A stretch of DNA of 7,809 nucleotides from assembly GCA_031257725.1 (NCBI GenBank), contig JAIROD010000399.1, positions 1 through 7,809 on the forward strand, given 5' to 3'. Every line of letters starts with the position of its first letter. Within the stretch, counting starts at the first letter, position 1. The stretch comes from Planctomycetaceae bacterium. Its GTDB lineage: Bacteria > Planctomycetota > Planctomycetia > Pirellulales > Thermoguttaceae. Below the pieces are notes generated by a model. That model made no database searches and was not told where the DNA came from. It worked only from the letters and a program-made list of their open reading frames with translations. The position numbers and the translations under genes were made by a program. Of the stretch, positions 1-4,362 are shown piece by piece.

Positions 1-377
1 GAGGTGAAAGGCGAAAAGGTGTAACGTCCGTTTGCCGGAACATTCAGTTGTCCCGTCCAACGTACCGAAAAGGAACGTTTATCAATTTGATCCGGTCCGG
101 TCATTGCTTCAGCAAGCCACATCTGTTCCTGAACCGGTAAATCACGCCATGAGTTACGTTTGACCCACGTTTCCACTGAACGTGATTTATCACGCTCTGC
201 CGATTGCGGATCAGCGGAACTGCCGCCAGCAGAGCTGCCGCGTTCCGGTTGCAAAAACGTTTGGCGTAATTGTCGAAACGAATTTTTCGTCTCTTCAGAA
301 CGTTGTTTCGGTTGAGCAAAAAGGGAGGAGGCGCTGAATGTTATCGTAACAAACAAAAATAAAAGAAGGAAACGCAT
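1..377 (-). CDS. Exported PA14-domain protein, N-terminal part (runs off left edge)
   Basis: Reading leftwards from an ATG at 377-375, 125 codons stay open to the window edge, so only the N-terminus is visible. A GGAG Shine-Dalgarno (386-389) lies 8 nt before the start. Residues 1-21 form a signal peptide (Met-Arg, a Leu/Phe-rich core, then Ser-Leu-Phe-Ala before Gln22). Residues 22-95 are polar and low in complexity, with a Gly/Ser stretch near 47-55. From about residue 102 the pattern FSVRWTGQL followed by PANGRYTFSPF is the characteristic opening of a PA14 domain, a beta-barrel carbohydrate- or surface-binding module common in exported planctomycete proteins. The frame, signal peptide and motif are directly visible; the family call is from recognition; the function beyond binding is unknown. 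It lies 75 nt downstream of the cysteine-rich gene on the same strand and could be co-transcribed with it. Confidence 0.8.
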   Translation of the reverse strand, partial: MRFLLLFLFVTITFSASSLFAQPKQRSEETKNSFRQLRQTFLQPERGSSAGGSSADPQSAERDKSRSVETWVKRNSWRDLPVQEQMWLAEAMTGPDQIDKRSFSVRWTGQLNVPANGRYTFSPFT

Positions 378-452
378 GGTTTTAGCTCCAAATGAAAATG
401 GGGTGAAAAATAAAGTTGTTAAGGAAAATAATTAAAACGGTTGGACGAAAAG

Positions 453-1343
453 TTACGGACAAATACAATGACACTCACATTCACACGTGAGCGGCCGCTG
501 TTTACAGATTGCACAGCCGCAACGTCCTTCGTGGTCGATACTTTGCAAACAAAGACACTGACAATGTTCACACGTACAACCAACCGGACACGCAAAACAT
601 CGCGGGTTCTGAGTCAAACATCCGTCACAATTACAAACGCAATGCTCACACGTACAACCAACCGGACACACAAAACATCGCGGATTCTGATATTGACAAC
701 CGGAACAGTTACAATTTTCATCGCCGGTCGAACAACAACATCGGCAGGCAATCGTACATTGTGAAGAGTCATAATGGTTGCAGGTATGGCAATGATAATC
801 GGGATCGTTGGGATCGGTTTCACTATTGGCAGAGGAAAAAGTTGCCGATAACGTGCTGCCGGTTGTCGAAAACGAAAGAGCGCGTGTACCGCTTTCAACA
901 TAAGCAACTTCATAAACCCAAATCGGCGAATCGGTTGCGGATTCTTCGTTGTCGGAAACAAGTGTTACAGAATCTTCTTCCTGAAAACCTTCCTGTTCGT
1001 AAGAAATATTGTATTGAGTATCAACACTGTATCGCGGCATCTCCATAACCGTTGGTTCGGCTTCAACCCGATACGTGTAATGATAAACCTTTTTGTTGTC
1101 CGGTCTTACATCAATTCGATCCAACTTTTTACTAACAAGCGTCCTGGTTTTCAAATCAACACGATCCGTTTTGGATGGCGTGGACTTGTTTTTATTTTTA
1201 CCATGATCTGTCGCCTGTTGATTCACCGCATTATTAGCAACAGGCTTGCCAACATTTTTAGATGCAGAATTCGGTTGGGCGTTAAGCAAACCCACAAAAA
1301 GAACCCCAACTATGAGAGCAAAAGATAAAATAGCACGTCTCAT
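453..1343 (-). CDS. Secreted cysteine-rich protein with 26-residue tandem repeat
   Basis: A 296-residue protein if started at the ATG at 1343-1341. That start has a perfect AGGAGG-type ribosome site 6 nt upstream and begins a clean signal peptide (Met-Arg-Arg, hydrophobic core, cleavage after Leu-Leu-Asn-Ala near residue 22). A longer frame reaching 1409 would put 22 extra residues before the signal and is unlikely. Residues 23-180 are polar with Asn/Lys/Ser-rich linkers and no family I recognise. Residues 185-296 hold 33 cysteines, mostly as Cys-x-Cys and Cys-x-x-Cys, and include two adjacent 26-residue units (211-236 and 237-262) built on QNPRCFxCPVGCTCEHC. The protein ends in alternating cysteines (CECECHCICP). 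Such a tail could bind metal like a metallothionein or be disulfide-crosslinked after export; the sequence does not decide. It lies between the DUF1573 and PA14 genes on one strand. Confidence 0.85.
   Translation of the reverse strand: MRRAILSFALIVGVLFVGLLNAQPNSASKNVGKPVANNAVNQQATDHGKNKNKSTPSKTDRVDLKTRTLVSKKLDRIDVRPDNKKVYHYTYRVEAEPTVMEMPRYSVDTQYNISYEQEGFQEEDSVTLVSDNEESATDSPIWVYEVAYVESGTRALSFSTTGSTLSATFSSANSETDPNDPDYHCHTCNHYDSSQCTIACRCCCSTGDENCNCSGCQYQNPRCFVCPVGCTCEHCVCNCDGCLTQNPRCFACPVGCTCEHCQCLCLQSIDHEGRCGCAICKQRPLTCECECHCICP
558..713 (-). repeat. 78-bp tandem repeat encoding two cysteine-rich units
   Basis: Two adjacent 78-bp copies (713-636 and 635-558, read leftwards) encode 26 residues each, with five amino-acid differences: Ser/Asp, Gln/Leu, Tyr/Thr, Val/Ala and Val/Gln. 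The DNA is also nearly identical over the QNPRCF to CEHC core, which points to a recent in-frame duplication inside the gene. Confidence 0.9.
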
Positions 1344-1349
1344 TGTCAA

Positions 1350-1356
1350 CCTCCTC
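1350..1356 (-). promoter_or_regulatory. Strong Shine-Dalgarno for the cysteine-rich protein
   Basis: On the minus strand the sequence reads GAGGAGG, 6 nt before the ATG at 1343. This fixes the start at the signal peptide rather than at the in-frame ATG at 1409. Confidence 0.7.
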
Positions 1357-1458
1357 ACTGTAAGAAATTGTAGCAAAACAGAAATTGAACCGAAACATTC
1401 TCGGAACATTCACTGTATTTTCTGAAATCACCAAAGCCATGACAAGTCCCCCTACCCC

Positions 1459-1496
1459 AAAAAAATTAAAAAAAGTGAAAAATTTTTAATTTTTTT
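1459..1496 (-). terminator. Perfect 14-bp A/T-only inverted repeat after the DUF1573 gene
   Basis: AAAAAAATTAAAAA (1459-1472) pairs perfectly with TTTTTAATTTTTTT (1483-1496) around a 10-nt loop. The element touches the stop codon of the DUF1573 gene. Read on the minus strand, the hairpin ends in a run of seven T's. This resembles an intrinsic terminator in layout, but the stem has no G or C and would be weak. It may only attenuate read-through into the cysteine-rich gene, or may be chance in AT-rich spacer. Confidence 0.35.
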
Positions 1497-2191
1497 TATT
1501 TTACCTGTATCGGAATGATCATTTTTTTCTGTTTCCGGTGATTGGTTTGGATATTGAGTGAAATTAACCGGTTTGGCGTAAAATCGTTAAGTGTAATGAA
1601 AATCGTCGTTTGCGAACAAGGGGTAATCGGTTCTGCTCCGATTTTGACCGTACAAACTGCCGGAATTGATGTTGCGTAAAGAAGGCGTATTGGTTCGTTT
1701 CCTTCATTAAATATTGTAAAAGATTGTTCCGTAATATTTTCCCCGCCGGAAAAAATTAAAACTTTCGGCTCCACACGAAGCGGCGCATCAATTCGTGCGT
1801 GAAAACGGGTTTGAAACATTTTTCCGTTTGCTGTTATTTTTATCGTTTTCGTATAAGAACCGGTTACATCGGGAGCCGTAAAACGTAATTGAAACAACGA
1901 TTTACTTTTCGCGGAAACAGACTTGGGCGATTCGAGAACTGTAACACAATCACATTCAATTTCAATTTTATCGACCTGCCAATCCTTGTCGGAAGCGTTG
2001 GTGATTTCAAGTGTAAAATCGTGAACGCTTTTTGATTCGACATAACCAAGATCACATTTTTCCGGCATCAAACCGGAAATTAATTCAACCGGATGAATCG
2101 GTTCTGCCGCTCCGTAACCATTTCGCCACACAAAATAAACGGCAATTATCAACAATAAAACTGAAATCAATAAAATAAAAATTCGTCTCAT
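1496..2191 (-). CDS. DUF1573 family protein, membrane-anchored
   Basis: A 231-residue protein. Residues 4-21 are a hydrophobic N-terminal segment (Ile/Leu/Val-rich after Met-Arg-Arg) acting as a signal anchor or signal peptide; there is no clear cleavage site. Residues 45-140 match DUF1573: a dLGyV start, the FTLEITNAS strand, a Cys80-Asp-Cys82 pair in IECDCVTV, and an LFQLRFTAPD strand followed by GSYTKTIKI. This is an Ig-like beta-sandwich found in many exported Bacteroidota and PVC proteins. A second similar beta domain (residues 140-231) begins at PLRVEPKVLIF. The molecular role of DUF1573 is not established. The start at 2191 is followed at once by the hydrophobic segment, but no strong ribosome site precedes it. 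It lies 152 nt upstream of the cysteine-rich gene, and the CDC pair may hint at the same oxidising extracytoplasmic setting (inference). Confidence 0.85.
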   Translation of the reverse strand: MRRIFILLISVLLLIIAVYFVWRNGYGAAEPIHPVELISGLMPEKCDLGYVESKSVHDFTLEITNASDKDWQVDKIEIECDCVTVLESPKSVSAKSKSLFQLRFTAPDVTGSYTKTIKITANGKMFQTRFHARIDAPLRVEPKVLIFSGGENITEQSFTIFNEGNEPIRLLYATSIPAVCTVKIGAEPITPCSQTTIFITLNDFTPNRLISLNIQTNHRKQKKMIIPIQVK

Positions 2192-2236
2192 GGCTAACTG
2201 TGATTACATAAAAGTGACGATGCAGAAATTATATAA

Positions 2237-2269
2237 AATATAGCATTTTTTGATGATAGTTATTGGCAA
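2237..2269 (-). promoter_or_regulatory. Weak candidate promoter for the DUF1573 gene
   Basis: On the minus strand an extended -10-like TGC-TATATT (2237-2245) lies about 45 nt before the ATG. A -35-like TTGCCA (2264-2269) is present, but the 21-nt spacing is too long for standard sigma-70, so only the extended -10 may matter. Low confidence in AT-rich DNA. Confidence 0.2.
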
Positions 2270-2292
2270 CTTTTTTTGAAACAGGCTATTTT

Positions 2293-2362
2293 GATGTATT
2301 GTTTATACTACAAACGGGTTTATAATAGGTCATTTTATTTTTTGCCTAACACGATGTATTGT
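2293..2362. repeat. 10-bp direct repeat pair, 60 bp apart
   Basis: GATGTATTGT occurs at 2293-2302 and again at 2353-2362. The second copy lies inside the loop of the hairpin found within the larger inverted repeat; the first lies just outside its left arm. It could be the footprint of a past insertion or a protein-binding pair, or chance in AT-rich spacer. Confidence 0.4.
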
Positions 2363-2407
2363 GCTTAGCGAGCAAAAGAAAAAGTGTATTTTCTAGCCGT
2401 TTGTAGT
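2307..2407. repeat. 11-bp perfect inverted repeat bounding a structured 101-bp element
   Basis: ACTACAAACGG (2307-2317) and CCGTTTGTAGT (2397-2407) are exact reverse complements. The right arm ends at the base before the cyclase stop codon (2408-2410). Inside, CTAACAC (2346-2352) can pair with GTGCTTAG (2361-2368) with one bulged C, giving a small hairpin. No T-tract follows in either direction, so it is not a classical terminator. Possible roles are an end of the mobile defence cassette, RNA structure protecting the operon 3' end, or a recombination site; none is proven. The 216-nt gap between the cyclase and DUF1573 genes (2192-2407) contains no convincing gene. Confidence 0.5.
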
Positions 2408-3184
2408 CTATCTACCAGATACTTCTATTTCATAACCCTCAACCTTACTTTTTCCACTATATCGTTTAAATTGTAATGTTCCATTTTTATCTTTTGGCCA
2501 TGTGTCGTATAATATTTTATCAACTGCAATTTTGTTACTTAAATCCGATAATTTTGATGCTCGGTAAACGCATTCACCAATAACTTTAGGTATTGGATTT
2601 TCTGGAAGCCCAATTGTTGTAACAATAGCGTCGCCATACCCCATTCCTATTCCTATCTTTAACGAAGGTAATTTGAGTTCAGTCTCAAGGAGAGGATTAA
2701 TTATTTTGTCAACAGAATCTATACACTTTTGGGCTGCGAAATAAGAATGGTTTATATATTCTTTTACCTCGTTATCATCAGGGATATAAAATAATCCCAA
2801 AACACCATCACCGAGATATTCAATAACTTCTCCCTTTTCTTCTTTTATACATCTTGCAAGTACTGGCAATAATACAGATGTTTCGTAAAACACACGTTCA
2901 AACTTTTGTGGTCTTTTCTCATTTCCTTCTATTCGTAAAAGATGATCCGTCGAGTCTCGCATATCGGCAACCAAAGCAATAAAACGACCTACTTCAGGAA
3001 TTTCGGTGTTTATTGAGGGATGACCAGGTATAGGAGTTTTTACAATACTTGCCCTCTTTTCAGTAGTAAGAGCCGAAGCATTTACAACTAATTTATCTTT
3101 ACTTTGTTTAAAACGACTCAGGGCTTCCTGTAAACATTGTTTTGCAAGTTGCTTTAATTCTTCCAAAAATTGTTCATTCATCAT
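2408..3184 (-). CDS. pycC: Class III nucleotide cyclase, probable Pycsar pyrimidine cyclase
   Basis: A 258-residue cytosolic protein with no membrane segment or sensor domain. Residues 1-45 are a helical lead-in; 67-256 form one class III cyclase domain. The metal-binding aspartates are visible: Asp74 in FIALVADMRDST and Asp126 in YLGDGVLG. The helix usually written GxxVNxASR is present as IGECVYRASK (202-211), so the usual transition-state Asn is Tyr207 and the usual Arg is Lys211. At the positions that select the base in adenylate and guanylate cyclases it has Glu122 and Lys200, not the adenine-type Lys/Asp pair. A small stand-alone class III cyclase beside a small membrane protein is the arrangement of Pycsar, where the cyclase makes cCMP or cUMP on phage infection. 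The product here cannot be read from sequence. It starts 8 nt after the effector gene with no clear ribosome site, suggesting translational coupling. A housekeeping cAMP or cGMP cyclase is the alternative. Confidence 0.82.
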   Translation of the reverse strand: MMNEQFLEELKQLAKQCLQEALSRFKQSKDKLVVNASALTTEKRASIVKTPIPGHPSINTEIPEVGRFIALVADMRDSTDHLLRIEGNEKRPQKFERVFYETSVLLPVLARCIKEEKGEVIEYLGDGVLGLFYIPDDNEVKEYINHSYFAAQKCIDSVDKIINPLLETELKLPSLKIGIGMGYGDAIVTTIGLPENPIPKVIGECVYRASKLSDLSNKIAVDKILYDTWPKDKNGTLQFKRYSGKSKVEGYEIEVSGR

Positions 3185-3192
3185 ATTTAGTA

Positions 3193-3750
3193 TTATTCAA
3201 TACAAAAATTAAAACCTTGTGAAAATAATAGAATCATTAATATAATACCTAATATAATCCACAAAAAAAATAGAACAAGAAAAAGGTTATGCCAAGTTGC
3301 CTTGCAGTCACGTATTAAACAAAGTTTCATGTGTTCAAAAGCAACTTCTTTTAATAATGTATCTTCATCTTGAGGTAATTTTTTATACATCATTTCAAAA
3401 TCATTAGTGTATTTATTATTTTTAATCGTTCCTGGTTGAAAAAAATAACCGGTTCGTTCATTATCTCCCTTTATTTCAGGATTAAAACGCGATCGTATTC
3501 CCTTAATAAGTGAAACTATCGAAAGTAACCAGAACAGCAATATTACCACCATGAGAATATTTAAGCAGATGCAATTACAATTTAATATTTTTTGTGATAA
3601 AATAAGAAAATATTTTATTTGTGCTAAAGGAATTAAACAAATTCCTAAAAATATTTGATTTTTGACATCCAAACTACGAATTGTTCCTACGGTATCGGTT
3701 ATTGCAGCATAAAGGAATGCTAATTTTTTATCTATTAAATTATCTGTCAT
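3193..3750 (-). CDS. pycTM: Three-helix membrane protein, probable Pycsar effector (PycTM, DUF5706-like)
   Basis: A 185-residue membrane protein. Helices lie at about 31-51, 62-84 and 154-177. The first is preceded by a TIRSLDVKNQ motif, matching the 'D-x-K then hydrophobic helix' opening of the PycTM/DUF5706 family. The cytosolic section between helices 2 and 3 carries family-like features: an Asn-Pro (90-91), an aromatic GYFF patch (101-104), a Tyr/Phe-rich segment near 114-122, and an amphipathic FEHMKLCLIRD helix leading into helix 3. In known systems the effector responds to the cyclic pyrimidine made by its partner cyclase and compromises the inner membrane, stopping phage growth. The length fits the family. 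It has a good ribosome site (AAAGGTGA) 7 nt upstream and lies 8 nt before the cyclase gene. The effector precedes the cyclase here. The family call is from recognition of pattern and context; a generic small membrane protein remains possible. Confidence 0.72.
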   Translation of the reverse strand: MTDNLIDKKLAFLYAAITDTVGTIRSLDVKNQIFLGICLIPLAQIKYFLILSQKILNCNCICLNILMVVILLFWLLSIVSLIKGIRSRFNPEIKGDNERTGYFFQPGTIKNNKYTNDFEMMYKKLPQDEDTLLKEVAFEHMKLCLIRDCKATWHNLFLVLFFLWIILGIILMILLFSQGFNFCIE

Positions 3751-3757
3751 ATTAAGC

Positions 3758-3765
3758 TCACCTTT
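3758..3765 (-). promoter_or_regulatory. Shine-Dalgarno of the effector gene, overlapping an upstream stop codon
   Basis: On the minus strand AAAGGTGA precedes the effector ATG (3750) by 7 nt. Its TGA is the in-frame stop of the upstream 53-residue frame, a layout that would couple translation of the two. Confidence 0.6.
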
Positions 3766-3919
3766 CTAAAAATATTAAAAAAATTACCTTTTGTAAAAAG
3801 TCGGTACTCATGGTATAGTTATAGAGCGTTGTTTCGTATAACCACGCACTTAACGCGTGAGATGCGACCATGAGACCCAATAAATAAACCAGAAAATTAA
3901 CAATTTCACAAACCTTCAT
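3758..3919 (-). CDS. Possible 53-residue small membrane protein, first gene of the Pycsar-like operon
   Basis: From an ATG at 3919-3917 the frame runs 53 codons to a TGA at 3760-3758, just 7 nt before the effector start. The product has a hydrophobic segment at about residues 6-27 (IVNFLVYLLGLMVASHALSA), a polar middle containing YETTLYNYTMSTD, and a short hydrophobic C-terminus (VIFLIFLER). I recognise no family. An in-frame stop lies about 15 nt upstream of the ATG, so this start is forced. The start has no close ribosome site: a strong AAGGAAGGAG sits 28 nt upstream and fits better with another ATG (3935), which opens a 9-codon frame overlapping this start. It may be a genuine small inner-membrane component, a leader that gates effector translation, or chance. 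The tight spacing and clean transmembrane pattern favour a real gene only modestly. Confidence 0.42.
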   Translation of the reverse strand: MKVCEIVNFLVYLLGLMVASHALSAWLYETTLYNYTMSTDFLQKVIFLIFLER

Positions 3920-3947
3920 GGTGCAAGTAAAGCATCAAATATGATTA

Positions 3948-3957
3948 CTCCTTCCTT
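3948..3957 (-). promoter_or_regulatory. Strong purine-rich ribosome site at the head of the Pycsar-like operon
   Basis: The minus strand reads AAGGAAGGAG. The nearest ATG (3935-3933) is 12 nt downstream and opens only a 9-codon peptide (MLYLHHEGL) whose stop lies inside the 53-residue frame. This could be a short leader coupled to the small protein, or the site may act at a distance on the ATG at 3919. Confidence 0.35.
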
Positions 3958-3980
3958 ATGTTTAGTCACTTTTAATAAAG

Positions 3981-4008
3981 ATTCTATCTAAATATTATGA
4001 ACATTCAA
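3981..4008 (-). promoter_or_regulatory. Candidate sigma-70 promoter of the Pycsar-like operon
   Basis: On the minus strand TTGAAT (4003-4008) and TAGAAT (3981-3986) are spaced by 16 nt. They lie about 25 nt before the purine-rich ribosome site. The match is moderate and the region is AT-rich, but the position fits transcription of the small protein, effector and cyclase as one unit. Confidence 0.35.
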
Positions 4009-4236
4009 GACTTTACCCCTCAAAATTATCCCGACAATGTCCTGATGGGGAAATGCTAACTCATCGAATAATGTAGAAAAGAACTGAAAATAATCCCATT
4101 GATTGTAACTTTGGAAAAAAAAAATTCCAGAGGTCTTGAAAGTATCCCGTTCATTTTGTATGATATTTTTTCAGTATACATCATTTACGATTCATAGATT
4201 TAGTTTTTTGTAAATGACTCACCGTGTGAAGAACAC

Positions 4237-4264
4237 TTGACCGCTATTAAAAATTTGTTATAAC
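4237..4264 (+). promoter_or_regulatory. Candidate sigma-70 promoter of the RHS gene
   Basis: TTGACC (4237-4242) and TATAAC (4259-4264) are spaced by 16 nt, each one base from consensus. Transcription would begin near 4271, giving a leader of about 90 nt before the ATG at 4363. This also argues against a TTG start at 4267, which would fall at the promoter itself. Confidence 0.5.
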
Positions 4265-4362
4265 GATTGAAATGGTTCAAGAGAAAAAAGGAAACCATAA
4301 AAATTCCTTTTATTTTTCGATCATCGTCTAATTATTACACTTTTACTTTTTTGAGGCTTTCC

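Larger units (their letters stand above)
3920..4236. other. Intergenic region between the divergent operon and the RHS gene
   Basis: AT-rich, with no convincing gene. The minus strand has a stretch without stop codons (about 3988-4173, some 60 codons) that lacks a usual start codon and contains an A10/T10 run, so it is at most a degraded remnant. Apart from the operon promoter and ribosome site listed separately, I see no RNA gene, CRISPR repeat or insertion-sequence end here. Confidence 0.5.

Noticed and set aside
509..1048. Plus-strand open frame opposite the cysteine-rich gene
   Set aside because: It is the antisense shadow of a gene with a signal peptide, strong ribosome site and repeat structure; its own product shows no plausible domain.
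453..1343. CRISPR-like repeat reading of the cysteine-rich region
   Set aside because: There are only two adjacent 78-bp units in coding phase with no spacers, so they are a protein repeat.
2346..2368. Intrinsic terminator downstream of the cyclase
   Set aside because: The hairpin is short, has a bulge and is not followed by a T-tract on either strand.
2344..2407. Possible integron attC site, because GCCTAAC fits one attC core box
   Set aside because: No matching GTTRRRY box lies at a suitable distance, and the pairing does not follow attC layout.
3988..4173. Minus-strand stop-free stretch of about 60 codons in the intergenic region
   Set aside because: It has no usual start codon or ribosome site, contains an A10/T10 homopolymer and overlaps the candidate operon promoter. 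Most likely chance or a decayed remnant.
4267..4362. TTG-initiated N-terminal extension of the RHS protein
   Set aside because: It would start at the candidate promoter's transcription start, add a basic stretch before the signal peptide and lack a ribosome site. The ATG at 4363 has both signal peptide and GAGG site.
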